A DNA stretch of 64,000 bases from Trypanosoma brucei gambiense DAL972 (GCF_000210295.1 NC_026735.1:817749-881748), one strand, 5' to 3'. Positions 9,425-21,366 are shown, numbered from the stretch's first letter. A program made the numbers and translations. The notes: generated by a model from the sequence alone, not told the origin.

Positions 9425-12037
9425 ATGGCACATTCAGATCGCCAATGTACAAACGCAGCGCAAACTGCATTGTCAGATGCTGTTGAGTCGGCACGGAAGC
9501 ACAACAACGGTTTTGTCGATCCCGCGCATCTTGCGCTTGTATTGTTTAAGAATGAAGATGGACTTGCTTCACGTGTATTGCGTAAACTCAATGCGGGTAC
9601 GGTGCTGGAGCCACTCGCCGCACGAGTTGGTGCACTTCCGGAGCAGAGGCCCGCGCCCGCGGTTCCATCACCTTCTCCAGCGATGGTGGTTGTGCTCAAC
9701 ACCGCAGAGCAGAAGCGAATAGAGTGGGGTGACTCACTTATTGCTGTTGATCATCTTCTTATTGGGTTGTTTGAATGTAAGGAAGTTGAGGCCATCATGA
9801 AGGCCGCACACGCGTCGAAGAAAGCCGTTGAAGGTGCGCTTCTGGAGTTACGCAAAGGAAAGAAGGTTACATCCGAATTCCAGGAGGAAAACTACCAAGC
9901 TCTTGAAAAATACGCAACCGACTTGTGTAAACTGGCGGAGGAGGGGAAACTTGATCCAGTGATTGGGCGGACTGATGAGGTTCTGCGCACAATACGCGTT
10001 CTATCGAGACGAACAAAAAACAACCCAATTCTGATTGGTGAGCCCGGTGTCGGCAAGACTGCGATCGCGGAGGGAATTGCGCAGCGGATTGTACGTGGGG
10101 ACGTGCCGGACACCTTGTTGAATACACGTTTGTTTTCCCTTGACCTCGGCGCCCTTATCGCTGGAAGCTCGCTTCGGGGCGAGTTTGAGGAGCGTCTCAA
10201 GAGTGTGCTAAACGAAGTGAAGGAGAGCTCCAATGGAGTTATTTTGTTTATTGATGAGATTCACCTCGTCCTCGGGGCAGGGAAGTCCGGTGGCTCGATG
10301 GATGCCGCAAATTTGCTGAAACCAATGCTCGCACGTGGAGAACTTCGTACTATTGGAGCGACTACACTGGAGGAGTATCGCACATATGTCGAGAAGGATG
10401 CCGCATTTGAGAGGCGCTTCATGCCTGTGTATGTTACAGAGCCCAGTGTTGAAGAGTGCATCAGCATCCTTCGTGGCCTAAAGGACCGGTATGAGGCACA
10501 CCATGGTGTTCAAATTACTGACAATGCGGTTGTTGTTGCAGCACAGCTGGCGAACCGTTACATCACAAACCGCTTCATGCCTGACAAGGCCATCGACCTC
10601 ATTGATGAAGCGTGTGCCAATGTGAGGGTGCAGCTTTCATCGCGGCCGGAGGCGATTGACATCCTTGAGCGCAAGAAACGCCAGCTGGAGATTGAGGCGA
10701 AGGCTCTCGAACGTGACAAGGAAGCTGCTTCACGGGAGCGACTAAAACTTGTGAAGGCGGATATACAGCGCGTTGAGGAGGAGTTGCAACCACTTGTCAG
10801 CAAGTATAATGATGAGCGTCAACGTATTGATGAGCTTCAGGAGATGCAGTCGCGTCTTGATGAGAAGAAGAACAAACTGGAGCGCGCTGTGCGTGATGGC
10901 AAAATGGACTTGGCTGCAGACCTCCAGTACAATGTCATCCCCCTGATTCAGGACCGCATTCGGTCGTTGAAGGAGGACATTGAAAGACAGAAGGCCACAT
11001 TGGTGCAGGAAAAGGTTACCGAAGGTGACGTCGCCGCTGTGGTTGCCCGCTGGACCGGCATCCCTGTGGTTAAATTGAGTCAGACGGATCGGGAGCGGCT
11101 ATTAAACCTTTCCATGCATCTCCACCGACGCGTGAAGGGACAAGATGAGGCGGTTGAGCGGGTTGCCGATGCGATTATTCGTGCTCGTGCGGGCCTGTCG
11201 CGGCCCAACTCCCCAACTGCCTCGTTTCTATTCCTTGGACCCACGGGTGTTGGAAAGACAGAACTGGTTAAAGCCGTTGCTGCCGAGTTGTTTGACGACG
11301 AAAAGCATATGGTACGCATTGACATGAGCGAGTATATGGAGCAACATTCGGTGTCACGGTTGATTGGTGCACCACCTGGTTACATTGGCCATGACGAGGG
11401 CGGACAGTTGACGGAACCGGTGCGGCGGCGCCCTCACGCCGTTGTGTTGTTTGATGAGGTGGAAAAGGCACATCCAAATGTGTACAATGTGCTACTGCAA
11501 GTACTGGATGATGGCCGCTTGACTGACTCGCGTGGACGGACGGTGGACTTCAGCAACACCATCATCGTCATGACATCTAACCTCGGCTCTGAGCACCTCT
11601 TGAACCCTGAGGAGACGAATGAATCTTATGAGGTACTGCGTGAGAATGTGTTGGCTGCCGTGCGGTCTTACTTCCGACCTGAGCTCATCAATCGCTTGGA
11701 TGATATTGTTGTGTTCCGAAGACTTCGTACAGAAGACCTGCGGGGTGTCGTTGACAATCTTATCGCTGGTGTTAACGAGCGTCTCAAATCCAGTGGGTTT
11801 TCTGTTTTGCTGGATGATGGTGTGAAGGATTTCATTTTGGAGCATGGCCACGATGCCAATATGGGCGCTCGCCCGCTACGCCGTTGGATCGAAAAGAACA
11901 TCGTCACTGAAATCGGCCGCATGCTCATCGCGAAGGAGCTGCCACCAAACAGCACTTTACGAGTTTCACTTCCTGAAGGTGGGAACAAACTAACGTTTGG
12001 TGTGAAACGGGGGCTTACCAGTGACGAATGGGAATAA
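9425..12037 (+). CDS. HSP100: HSP100/ClpB-type protein disaggregase
   Basis: This is an 870-residue ClpB/Hsp104 ATPase, the normal length for the family. It works with Hsp70 to extract and refold aggregated proteins. In order it has an N-terminal Clp-N double repeat (about 1-145), then AAA-1 with Walker A GEPGVGKT (205-212) and Walker B in ILFIDEIH. The long coiled-coil middle domain (about 400-525) marks ClpB rather than ClpA or ClpC. AAA-2 has Walker A GPTGVGKT (605-612), Walker [12 protein letters not shown], the pore motif GYIG and the sensor [10 protein letters not shown]. Both Walker pairs are intact. There is no mitochondrial presequence, so it is probably cytosolic. I recall T. brucei HSP100 at Tb927.2.5980, which fits the neighbours here. 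The 3' flank carries an unusual minisatellite. Confidence 0.96.
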   Translation: MAHSDRQCTNAAQTALSDAVESARKHNNGFVDPAHLALVLFKNEDGLASRVLRKLNAGTVLEPLAARVGALPEQRPAPAVPSPSPAMVVVLNTAEQKRIEWGDSLIAVDHLLIGLFECKEVEAIMKAAHASKKAVEGALLELRKGKKVTSEFQEENYQALEKYATDLCKLAEEGKLDPVIGRTDEVLRTIRVLSRRTKNNPILIGEPGVGKTAIAEGIAQRIVRGDVPDTLLNTRLFSLDLGALIAGSSLRGEFEERLKSVLNEVKESSNGVILFIDEIHLVLGAGKSGGSMDAANLLKPMLARGELRTIGATTLEEYRTYVEKDAAFERRFMPVYVTEPSVEECISILRGLKDRYEAHHGVQITDNAVVVAAQLANRYITNRFMPDKAIDLIDEACANVRVQLSSRPEAIDILERKKRQLEIEAKALERDKEAASRERLKLVKADIQRVEEELQPLVSKYNDERQRIDELQEMQSRLDEKKNKLERAVRDGKMDLAADLQYNVIPLIQDRIRSLKEDIERQKATLVQEKVTEGDVAAVVARWTGIPVVKLSQTDRERLLNLSMHLHRRVKGQDEAVERVADAIIRARAGLSRPNSPTASFLFLGPTGVGKTELVKAVAAELFDDEKHMVRIDMSEYMEQHSVSRLIGAPPGYIGHDEGGQLTEPVRRRPHAVVLFDEVEKAHPNVYNVLLQVLDDGRLTDSRGRTVDFSNTIIVMTSNLGSEHLLNPEETNESYEVLRENVLAAVRSYFRPELINRLDDIVVFRRLRTEDLRGVVDNLIAGVNERLKSSGFSVLLDDGVKDFILEHGHDANMGARPLRRWIEKNIVTEIGRMLIAKELPPNSTLRVSLPEGGNKLTFGVKRGLTSDEWE

Positions 12038-12213
12038 AGGCGCTGGACAAACAGAAAGGATATATCTATATCGATATATGTGTTTCCGTTTTTGTCCTGG
12101 TGATGAGCGGGTGTGTGGGACGCATCCTTCCTCCTGCAACTGTGCCCTACCACTGGGTTCATGTGTTGGTTGTGATCTCCTTTGCCGCACCTTATTACCT
12201 TCTTTCTTTTCAA

Positions 12214-12432
12214 AATAATAATAATAGTTACCGCTCTCACTATTATTATTATTATTATTATTATTACCGCTCTCACTATTATTATTATTATTATTACCGC
12301 TCTCACTATTATTATTATTATCATTATTACCGCTCTCACTATTATTATTATTATCATTATTATTATTATTATTACCGCTCTCACTATTATTATTATTATT
12401 GTCACTATTATTGTCACTCTCATAATTATTAT
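12214..12432 (+). repeat. Minisatellite: ACCGCTCTCACT cores separated by ATT runs
   Basis: Five copies of the core ACCGCTCTCACT (the CCGC starts at 12231, 12267, 12297, 12330 and 12375) are separated by runs of ATT with occasional ATC. Degenerate TCACT copies follow. All spacings (36, 30, 33, 45) are multiples of three, as expected from triplet slippage. It lies within about 400 bp of the HSP100 stop, so it is probably in its 3' UTR. Confidence 0.92.
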
Positions 12433-13040
12433 TATGAACGTTTTTTGTTATTATTATTTTTTTGCTTTATCATCATCATCATCACTGTGTCGATTATTAT
12501 TATTATATTATTATTAGTATTGCTGTTGTTATTTGCTCGAGTCAGTGCGTTCTAGTACTACTACTGTTTTTGCATGTTCCGTACTGGTGCGCTGTCCAAG
12601 ATTCTTTGTCGTTTCTTATGGCGTCATGACTGAGCGGATAAATAAATTGCAGCATTAATTGTCTGAGGAGCTTATCCCTGACATCTTTCAACTCGTTCTG
12701 CATGTGCGTGTTACTGTTATTATTGTTATTATTATTAAGTGATGTTTTCATTGTACCACTTTCTTTTCTTCTTCCCTTTGGTTCATTTATTTATTTATTT
12801 TGAATGGTTTCTCTTAAGTGTGTGGCCGCACTGCTGTACACCACCAATAATATAGAAGATAGGCATTCCAATAAGGGGATATTAATTGTATATATATATA
12901 TATATATATATTATTCTTAGGAATAGTCTCTATTATTGTGTGGCTCCCATCCGGGGAGGGGGAAAGAAAAAAAAAAGACACCAAACCGAACTGAATAACT
13001 TTCCGGAACCGAAGGAAGTGAAACCACTGCATCATCACCA

Positions 13041-13112
13041 TTATTAATATAATTATAATTATTATAATTATTATAATTATTATAATTATTAAGATTATTA
13101 TTATTATTATTA
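13041..13112 (+). repeat. ATTATA / ATT simple repeat
   Basis: Alternating ATAATT units followed by a pure ATT run, in the spacer upstream of GPI-PLC. Confidence 0.85.
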
Positions 13113-13407
13113 TCCAGTTCTCCCCGTGTTTTGTGCTTACGTTTCTTTCCTAATTTCTTTCTTTTTAAAGTAGCGGCCAAGCCCCGTGGTGCTGGAATTT
13201 TCTTCATAAACGTGATTAGGTGTGACTAAAGCACCTTCTGGCTGTCGTCGTAGTTGTTGTTATTGCTTCTTCTTCCTTTTTTTTCTTTTTATTTTGTTTG
13301 TTTGTCGTTTGCGTGTGGGTGCGTGTGGGTGCGTGTGGGTGTGTGAGAGAGAAAGAAAGAAAGAAAAAGAGGGGAAGGGGACTTTGAGACGGTTAAGAAT
13401 CTTTGTA

Positions 13408-14484
13408 ATGTTTGGTGGTGTAAAGTGGTCACCGCAGTCATGGATGAGTGACACGCGGTCTTCCATTGAGAAGAAATGTATTGGTCAAGTATATATGGTA
13501 GGAGCACATAATGCAGGAACACACGGCATACAAATGTTTTCCCCGTTTGGATTAGATGCCCCTGAAAAGTTACGGAGCCTCCCTCCATATGTGGCCTTTC
13601 TTTTAAGATTTCTTACTGTTGGTGTGAGCAGCAGATGGGGACGTTGTCAAAATCTTTCTATTCGACAGCTTTTGGATCATGGGGTGCGTTATCTCGACTT
13701 ACGCATGAACATAAGTCCGGATCAGGAAAATAAAATTTACACAACGCATTTCCATATTTCTGTTCCACTACAAGAGGTTCTGAAGGATGTCAAGGATTTC
13801 TTGACCACACCTGCAAGTGCCAACGAATTTGTCATCCTCGATTTCTTGCATTTCTACGGATTTAATGAGAGCCATACGATGAAGCGCTTTGTTGAGGAGC
13901 TGCAAGCACTTGAGGAGTTTTACATCCCCACAACCGTCTCTTTAACCACACCACTTTGTAACCTCTGGCAGTCAACCAGACGTATTTTTCTTGTTGTGAG
14001 ACCTTATGTAGAATACCCTTATGCACGACTCCGCAGTGTTGCGCTTAAATCCATTTGGGTTAATCAAATGGAGTTGAATGATCTTCTCGACCGGTTGGAG
14101 GAACTCATGACGCGTGATTTGGAAGATGTCAGTATTGGCGGGGTTCCATCTAAAATGTACGTCACGCAAGCTATCGGTACGCCGCGAAATAACGACTTTG
14201 CGGTGGCAGCGTGTTGTGGCGCGTGTCCCGGTTCACATCCCGATTTGTATTCCGCTGCAAAGCATAAAAATCCACATCTTTTGAAGTGGTTTTATGATTT
14301 AAATGTTAATGGTGTTATGCGAGGGGAGCGTGTGACTATAAGACGGGGAAACAATACACATGGAAATATACTTTTGCTTGATTTCGTGCAAGAAGGCACT
14401 TGTACTGTTAAGGGAGTTGACAAACCGATGAATGCCGTTGCATTATGCGTTCATTTAAACACCAACCAAACCGCAAGGTCATAA
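13408..14484 (+). CDS. GPI-PLC: Glycosylphosphatidylinositol-specific phospholipase C (VSG lipase)
   Basis: This encodes 358 residues from the ATG at 13408, matching the known length of trypanosome GPI-PLC. It cleaves the GPI anchor of VSG and of GPI intermediates, releasing diacylglycerol. The N-terminal PI-PLC X domain shows the catalytic His34 in MVGAHNAGTHG. A second candidate His lies in YTTHFH (114/116), and RYLDLRM forms a substrate-pocket strand. The cluster Cys269/Cys270/Cys273 (AACCGACPG) corresponds to the thioacylation site reported for this enzyme, which lacks a signal peptide and associates peripherally with membranes. The frame is open upstream for about 60 codons, but that part is Phe/Cys-rich translated pyrimidine tract, and the family start is MFGGVKWSPQ. 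Its 3' spacer is unusually long. Confidence 0.97.
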   Translation: MFGGVKWSPQSWMSDTRSSIEKKCIGQVYMVGAHNAGTHGIQMFSPFGLDAPEKLRSLPPYVAFLLRFLTVGVSSRWGRCQNLSIRQLLDHGVRYLDLRMNISPDQENKIYTTHFHISVPLQEVLKDVKDFLTTPASANEFVILDFLHFYGFNESHTMKRFVEELQALEEFYIPTTVSLTTPLCNLWQSTRRIFLVVRPYVEYPYARLRSVALKSIWVNQMELNDLLDRLEELMTRDLEDVSIGGVPSKMYVTQAIGTPRNNDFAVAACCGACPGSHPDLYSAAKHKNPHLLKWFYDLNVNGVMRGERVTIRRGNNTHGNILLLDFVQEGTCTVKGVDKPMNAVALCVHLNTNQTARS

Positions 14485-17400
14485 AAATGTGGGAAAAAAA
14501 ACACAAATCTCTGCTGCGTTTGTGACTGAAACAAGGGTTTAAAAGTAAAAAAAAAAGTTAAGTGGACGACGAAATAACAACAAAGGGAAGGAAGGAAAAT
14601 TAAAATGAAAAAATAAAATTTTAAAAAAGGGCGACAACGACGTTGGAAGAGTGTGAACTATATATATATATATATATATGTATTCCTCCTGTTTTTTTTG
14701 ATTTGTTTGTTGCTTAAAAAAGAAAGAAGAAGAGGAGGAGGGGGAGAGAAAAAAAAAAGAAAGCGATCAAATGAAAGGTCAGTGGATTATTGAGGGGGAC
14801 GGTGTTTGAAAGAGAGAGTGAATGCGAATATATGTGCCAGTGGTACTGCTGCTATATTAAAAAAAAAATTATACGGGTATGGTGTGGAAGCAAATGTGGG
14901 GGTTTTTATTTTTAATCCTTAAAAAGCAAAAGCAAAAGCAAAAAACGGGAAACTAATACGCTATGCGTTTTGCGCCTTAAATGTACGGGCCCTCACATGC
15001 TTTATTTTCCATTCTGGTTTTTACCCGTATTCAACTTTTATTCCATTTTTTCTTTATTTTTATATATGCATGCGTGCATATATAAATTTATATGTTGATT
15101 TATTTATGCATTATTGTGTCCCTTATTATGCTTTCTTTTCTTCCCAAATTTCTTCCATTTTGCTTTGAAAATTTGTGGTCATACGGAATTGGTATGAAAG
15201 GGGGAGTTTTACAACAGCAACAAAAAAAAAAAGAAAAAATAAAAGAATAATTTGAAGAAAATAAAATAAAATAAAGAAAAGAAAAGAGAGATGATGTCAG
15301 TTAAAAAAAAAGGGAAGGATGTTGAGTGGAGAAGTGGAGGAAATAAATAACAACAATGCACCAAACAGCAGTTTAGTTTTTTTTTTTGCTACACATATTT
15401 CTACATGTATATTTACTTATGTTTCCGTACGAATACAAAATGAATACATTTCTATATTTTTGTATTTGTAATCGCCACTCTTTTGAATTTAAACAGAAAA
15501 GAAAAAAAAATGAGAAAGAAGAGAAGGAGTGAAAAGTGCGAAGTGAAAGAGGGGGAAAAAAAAGAAATCGGAAGGGAATTGCACGTGTCTCCCGTGAAGG
15601 AATGTTTTTTTTTTTTTTTAACGTAAAAGTAAATAAATAATGCAAGGAAAAGAGTGAAAATCTAATAAAAATAAAATGAACTTTTAGATATTGATGAAAC
15701 GGCTGCTGCAAAACAAATGATATGTTTTTTTTTTTTAATGCACCACCTCATCAAAGTAGAGAATTAAAGTTGTTTTTTTTTTAGAAAAAAAAGCGGAAAA
15801 TATACGTATGGAATTGGGAATGGAATAAGAGGAGGAGAAAGAAGAAGAGGAAGAAGAAAAGTGGTGCTTTTTTGTTTGTTTGTTAGGTTGCGTAAAACAT
15901 ATACGCATCAATAGAAAACAAATAAAAAGTGAAGTGAAGTGAAGGGGAAGGGGAAGAAACAAAAAAAAAAGAAAGAAAGAAACAAAGGAAAGAGCACCTT
16001 TTTGGTTTTTTTGTTTAAATTTTATTTTTACTGAAAATAAAAAAAGTGCAAGAACGAAGTTTGGTGTGCAGATCCTGTGAGGTTTATATTCCTTATTTAA
16101 CTTCCACCTAGTTTGGTGCATGTTTAATTTTTTTTTCTTCTTTCTGCTTGGTATTTAATTTGGTTTCTGTCTATTTTCGTTTTGATGCACTTATGCATTT
16201 GTTTGCTCACGCCTTTTGCCTTCCTTTGCTTTGTTTTGTCTCAACCTCTCTTCCATTCGGTTGCTATCATTGATAATTAAATAAATATCTAAATATTTAT
16301 ATTTTTATGGTGATTTTGATTATCACGATTATCATCATCATTATTATTAGTATTAGTATTATTGGTGATTTGTTTATTTGTGGGTACAACCACCGTATGA
16401 TTATTGCCGTTATTGTTGTACTTATTATCCTTTTTAATAATAATAATAATTGTGTAGGCTTTTTCTTTTCGTCTCTTCTCACCTCTTCTTCTTTTTTTTA
16501 AACTTCGTCCTTTCAATTTTTTTTTTTTTGAGGAAGGGGGAGGAGAGGGGAGGGGCGTTGTCACTCGTACACACACACATACACATACACATATGTATAC
16601 GTATATTGTATATACATATGTATCTGTGTACGCTTATATATATATATATATATGTATATGTATATTTATTATATAGTTAAATAATAACTAATAAATGAAT
16701 AATATAAATAATAATAATTGATTAATTAAATTATTAAAGCGTGAATTCCATTGGGTTACTTCTATATTTACGTGTTCTCTTATTTGACATGGTGTGGCGA
16801 TTATAATTCGTCTTCTTCTTATCCCTTTTTCACTCGCTTTCTCATTTTCTCTGACTTCTCTTTCATATTTTTCTTTTGGTTATTGAAATGTTATTGAAGT
16901 TTAAGTATCCGATAGTGTGTAACCCCCTTTTCCCTCTTTTTCAGTCTCGTTGTTTTTGTTTATTTTAATATTTACATCCAATTTCTCTTTTACGATTTTT
17001 CTTTTTTTTTTCCTTTTTTAATCACTTCATAATATTTCCCTCCTTTAAGGAATAATAGTAATGTGAATAATAAAAAGGAAAGGATTAAAGGATGGAAATA
17101 CATACATATGTGTGTATACATAAATAAATATATATATATATATATATATATCTACACATGCATATATTAAAATGTGCTTCAAATGTGTGAAGTGATGTGA
17201 CATGCCGGTTTAATGTCAAATGAAATATTTATTCGTTTAATTGTGGTTGTTGCAGTCGTAACTTCTGGAGGAAATGAGAGAGGTATACTCATACAGGTGA
17301 CAGATCCCTTTCAATGCTTCATGAAATTTAAAATAATTCGGGAAACTACACACGCACAGTAGATGATATGAGACAAAAATGTAATTTAATACAATTTTAA

Positions 17401-17925
17401 TATACATGTGCACATACACTTATTTATTTATTAAAGTGGGGCCTTTATTTTTCACCTAACTTCCTTAATTTATTTACTGTTTTGCAATTCGTGTGAGTGA
17501 CCTTTTGTTAACTGTTAACTGCTCCCTTTTCTTTTTCTTGTTTTTTTATTTTTGTCTTTTATTATTATTATTATTTTCTTATTTATATTCTTTGAAGGGG
17601 GAAAAAATAAAGAAAAGAAACCTAACGGTTGGAAGATTAAATAGAGTGAAAGAGAAGCACGAAACTTTTCACCACCAAATTGGAGGGAAGGGAAGAAAGA
17701 AAAAGAAGAAGAAAAAAACAAATCAGAAAGAATATTAAGGAAAAAAAAATACTGAAAAAAGAAAAAAAAAGAAGGAAGAGCAGAAGTTCTTGTAGGTGTT
17801 ATTATTTGCTGTTTTTGTTGTTGTTTTGTTTGTAGAAAAGTAGAAGAAGAGCACAAAAGGAAGAGAAGCAACAGCAGATAAAAAAGAAAAATAAAGAAGA
17901 GAGAAAAGGAGAAGGAGAAGGAAAA
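14485..17925 (+). other. Long AT-rich spacer after GPI-PLC, no gene seen
   Basis: These 3.4 kb consist of purine-rich (GAAA, AAAAG) and pyrimidine-rich blocks. There are (TA)n runs (about 14659-14679, 16636-16652 and 17127-17151), ATT/ATC triplet stretches (about 16318-16365 and 16432-16450) and TAAATAAT sequence around 16676-16735. Open frames on the minus strand at 15373-15711, 15735-16121 and 16289-16576 are Phe/Lys/Asn-rich and follow the homopolymers, so I reject them. Part is likely a long GPI-PLC 3' UTR. T-rich stretches at about 16990-17020 and 17520-17550 could direct splicing of the next gene. I recognise no tRNA or snoRNA. Confidence 0.7.
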
Positions 17926-20487
17926 ATGTCGTCAAAAATGATGTCACCGCCCGAAACATTAATGGTAGCAAATAGTGACCGTGTCAAGATGGTTGACATG
18001 CATCCGAAAGAACCACTTTTTCTTTGCTCGCTGTACTCCGGCATCATTAACTTGTGGAACTTTGAGACCCAAGCGCTGCTCAAATCATTTGATACGGGCA
18101 CGGGACTTCCCGTTCGTTGTGTTCGGTTTATACCCCGATTGCAATCGTTTGCCTGTGGTACGGATGATATGCAAGTCCGTGTATTTAACTATAACACAAT
18201 GGAGAGGACACGAACCTTTCAGGCTCATGACGATTACATTCGTGGAATTGTTGCACATGAGACTCTTCCGATTTTACTGACATGTTCGGATGACATGACA
18301 ATTAGACAATGGGATTGGAGTCGTGATTGGGCACTTGTAGAGACTTATGAGGGACATCAACACTACGTTATGGGTATTGCAATGAACCCAAAGGACCCTT
18401 CCACATTTGCCACTGCTTCATTGGATTGCACAGTAAAGGTATGGAGTTTGAATAGTCCCGTGTCAAACTTCCAGCTCGAGGGACATGAAGATGGTGTGAA
18501 TTGTGTGGATTATTATCCGGGAGGTGACAAGCCATATTTATTGAGTGGAGCGGATGATCGTACTGTGCGACTCTGGGACTATCAAACCAAAGCTTGCCTG
18601 CAAGTTTTCTCGCATCATACGGCAAATGTCACCGCTGTTCTGTTTCACCCCAGCCAACCGCTATTGTTTACACTTGCAGAGGACATGGAAATGAAGGTGA
18701 TCACCACCGACACGCACCGTTTAGTACTTAATCTCGATCATTCTCGTATGAATCGTGGTTGGTCCATGACAACGAAGAAACACGCGAGTGCTCTGGTGGT
18801 TGGTTATGATGGTGGTACTGTTGTATACAAAGTGGGTGATGACAGGCCCGTTTTTACGATGGATTCCAATGGAAAGATCCTGTTGGTGGTTGGTAATGAT
18901 GTAAGACGTGTAGATGCAAAGGGCATTCCAGCGGATGTGACTGACGGTGACGTGTTGGCACTTCCTTCGAAGGAAATGGGAACGTTGGAGTCGCGTCCAA
19001 CCGCTATTGTGTATGGATCCAGTGGGCAGTTCGTAGCAGCGCTTGGGGAAAGTGACTTCACCATACTTTCTTCGCTTTCCATGCGGTCAAAAGCATTCGG
19101 TAAATGCATGTCGTTCGTTTGGGGTCCGGACAACGGTTCGTATGCTGTGATGTTGTCGCCTAGGGAGGTACGTATTTACAAAAATTTCAAAGATCGTGGG
19201 GCCATATCTCTTGTAGACAGTGCTGAGAGGTTATTTGCTGGACCGCTGCTTGGTGTTTGCACGGCATCCAGCCTAGCGTTTTATGATTGGGCGACGTTAA
19301 GTTTTATACGGCAAATTGATGAGAGCCCCAAGGCGGTGCAGTGGACTGAAAACGGTGAGTTTGTTGCGATAGTCACCGATTCAGCCTTCTTTACATTGCG
19401 GTTCAATAGTGACGATGTGGTGGATTATTTTGATGCGCATGACTCCACACCGGAGGAGGGGCTTGATTTTGCTTTTGAAGTTGTGGAGGAGGTTATGGAG
19501 AGCGCGAAGGAAGTGTTATGGGTAAGTAACTGTGTTGTGTTCATCAACCAAGCGCATCGACTTTGTTATTACGTTGCGGGAGAAATCAACAGCATTGCGG
19601 TGGTGTCCCGTGATCAATACCTCCTTGGGTACTTGCCCAAGGAGAACAGGGTTCTTTGCATTGATAAGGACCTGAACATTACAAGTTACCTAATTCCTCT
19701 CGGTATAATTGAATGCATGACTGCTGTGGCTCGGGGAGATTTGGTGGCCGTTCAAGCGCTGGTTCCTCCGCTTGGGGCACGTGAGAAATTATTGGTCGCA
19801 CGTTTCCTGCAGTCAAGGAAATACCTGGAGTTGGCGCTGGAGGTTACATCAGAAGATGACCATCGGTTCGAATTGGCACTGCAACTTGGTCGACTGACGA
19901 TGGCGGAGGAAATAGCTAAACAATCGGGTTCAGTTGGTCATTGGAAGCAGCTTGCGGACGTGGCACTTACGAAGGGCGCGTTTCAACTGGCGAAGGAGGC
20001 CTTATGTAAATGTGGGGATAGTAATGGCCTGCTTTTGCTTTACTCATGCGTGGGTGATATGGAAGCTATTTCAAAGTTGGGTGACACCTGCGTGGCGAAT
20101 GGGAGGCTAAATATCGCTTTCACTTGTTTCCACCTAACAAGGCGTTACGCAGATAACGTGGATTTGCTTTGCCGCACAGGTAAACTTGCGGAAGCTGCCT
20201 TTTACGCTCGCACACACTGCCACGGAAAAGTTGACGAAGTTGTAGAAAAGTGGAAACTGGGGCTTGTCCGACTTCCGCGTGTATCGGAAGCTATTGCGAA
20301 TCCCACGGCATATCCCAATCTTTTCCCCAACATGCGGATGAACGCACCGGCGGCTGCGGTGGTGGAGGGCAGCACCATTAAATTCGAAAATGATTTAGCG
20401 GCGACCAAAAACGGCAGTGCGGTGTTGTCAGCCAGTGGTGTTGGTGTTGGTGTTGGTGGTGACGACGACGAATGGGGTGAGCAGTAA
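17926..20487 (+). CDS. COPB2: Coatomer subunit beta' (beta'-COP)
   Basis: This encodes 853 residues, a normal length for beta'-COP, a COPI coat subunit in Golgi-to-ER and intra-Golgi transport. The N-terminal half is two WD40 propellers. Blades are visible as DDMTIRQWDW, LDCTVKVWSL and DDRTVRLWDY, with GH dipeptides in YEGHQHYV and LEGHEDGV. The start (NSDRVKMVDMHPKEP, then SGIINLWNFETQ) is the typical beta'-COP first blade that reads cargo dilysine signals. From about residue 620 there is an alpha-solenoid (RFLQSRKYLELALEVTSEDD, typical of COPI beta'/alpha). The C-terminus is a Gly/Val run followed by acidic DDDEWGEQ. The start ATG at 17926 follows a purine-rich leader. No breaks. Confidence 0.96.
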   Translation: MSSKMMSPPETLMVANSDRVKMVDMHPKEPLFLCSLYSGIINLWNFETQALLKSFDTGTGLPVRCVRFIPRLQSFACGTDDMQVRVFNYNTMERTRTFQAHDDYIRGIVAHETLPILLTCSDDMTIRQWDWSRDWALVETYEGHQHYVMGIAMNPKDPSTFATASLDCTVKVWSLNSPVSNFQLEGHEDGVNCVDYYPGGDKPYLLSGADDRTVRLWDYQTKACLQVFSHHTANVTAVLFHPSQPLLFTLAEDMEMKVITTDTHRLVLNLDHSRMNRGWSMTTKKHASALVVGYDGGTVVYKVGDDRPVFTMDSNGKILLVVGNDVRRVDAKGIPADVTDGDVLALPSKEMGTLESRPTAIVYGSSGQFVAALGESDFTILSSLSMRSKAFGKCMSFVWGPDNGSYAVMLSPREVRIYKNFKDRGAISLVDSAERLFAGPLLGVCTASSLAFYDWATLSFIRQIDESPKAVQWTENGEFVAIVTDSAFFTLRFNSDDVVDYFDAHDSTPEEGLDFAFEVVEEVMESAKEVLWVSNCVVFINQAHRLCYYVAGEINSIAVVSRDQYLLGYLPKENRVLCIDKDLNITSYLIPLGIIECMTAVARGDLVAVQALVPPLGAREKLLVARFLQSRKYLELALEVTSEDDHRFELALQLGRLTMAEEIAKQSGSVGHWKQLADVALTKGAFQLAKEALCKCGDSNGLLLLYSCVGDMEAISKLGDTCVANGRLNIAFTCFHLTRRYADNVDLLCRTGKLAEAAFYARTHCHGKVDEVVEKWKLGLVRLPRVSEAIANPTAYPNLFPNMRMNAPAAAVVEGSTIKFENDLAATKNGSAVLSASGVGVGVGGDDDEWGEQ

Positions 20488-21366
20488 TTACGTAAATAAT
20501 CGGCTCAAGATGGAGTGGTGGACCCGTTATTATTTTTTTCCCAATAGCGAGAGACGTCCCGTTTTTGTTTTTGTTTTTGTTTTTGCTTCTTCTTATACGG
20601 AAGGGAAGATTTTTCCTTTTTTTTTTTCAAAGAAGAAAGATGCAGGAAACCAGACAGTAAACACAAATACGGAGGAAAAAGAGCTGATATTTACGCATTT
20701 TGTTTTCTTTTCCCCCTCCTTCTGAGATTTCCACTCCTTGGAGAGCAAGGCAGGGAATGGGAGGGGAAAAAAGAAAAAAAAAGTTGAAAGAGGCGGAAAC
20801 GGACCTGCAGCGGGCGGGAATTGGTAAAGAACAACTTCCCAAACGATTTTATATAAACACACACACACACACATAAAAAGGAAAACTGTTGGTGTGATTT
20901 GGTTTAGTGCGTCCAGGGGGGGGGGGTTGAAAGGATAGTTACTGAATAAGTTAGTAAAATACTAACCCTGTGTTGTATCGCGTTCGACTGTGTTTTTTGG
21001 CGGTCACGAGGTGTTATAAATTCTGCGGACTAAAAGTGGGGCCCTCTGCTACGCTAATGTGTAAAACAGACGCATTATTTTTCTTTTTCAAACGAGTCAC
21101 TGCCACACTTTCGTCATTTTGCCTTTATATGATTTGCTACCGTCACAAACTTTGTACCGTCAGAAGGTCTCTTTCTTTTTCTTTTTTCTTTTTTCTTTTT
21201 GTCTTGTCATGCATATATCCCTCCTCCTCCTTCTCCTCAGGATTTGCACCTGTGCTATATACTTTCCTCTCTACACCCTGTTTTTTTTTCTTTTTTCTTT
21301 TTTCCTCATGATGTAAACCTAAAGTTGTGTGGCCCCTTGACTGTAGAGGGAAAATTGGGTCTTCAT
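20488..21366 (+). other. Intergenic spacer
   Basis: No gene seen. Notable points are a repeated GTTTTT stretch (20560-20586), a CA run (20857-20872), an 11-G run (20916-20926) and T-rich/CTTTTTT tracts (21169-21202 and 21281-21305). The last, followed by an AG at about 21322-21323, is the probable splice signal for the finger-protein gene. Confidence 0.7.

Larger units (their letters stand above)
12038..13407 (+). other. HSP100-to-GPI-PLC spacer with microsatellites
   Basis: No gene seen in 1.37 kb. It contains the ACCGCTCTCACT/ATT minisatellite (12214-12432), more ATT/TTG triplet sequence up to about 12740, a (TA)n run at about 12889-12911 and an ATTATA repeat (13041-13112). A T-rich stretch at 13270-13300 is followed by three GTGTGGGTGC-like repeats (about 13311-13342) and a GAAA run just before the GPI-PLC ATG. 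Confidence 0.8.

Noticed and set aside
12028..12555. Plus-strand frame of 175 codons with repeated YRSHYYYYY
   Set aside because: Simply the minisatellite read in frame; all repeat spacings are multiples of three, so it stays open by chance.
15373..16121. Minus-strand open frames of 112 and 128 codons
   Set aside because: Composed of Phe, Lys and Ser runs that mirror A/T homopolymers; no family features, wrong strand for the unit.
16289..16576. Asn/Ile-rich minus-strand frame and plus-strand companions
   Set aside because: Translation of ATT/ATC triplet repeats; low complexity only.
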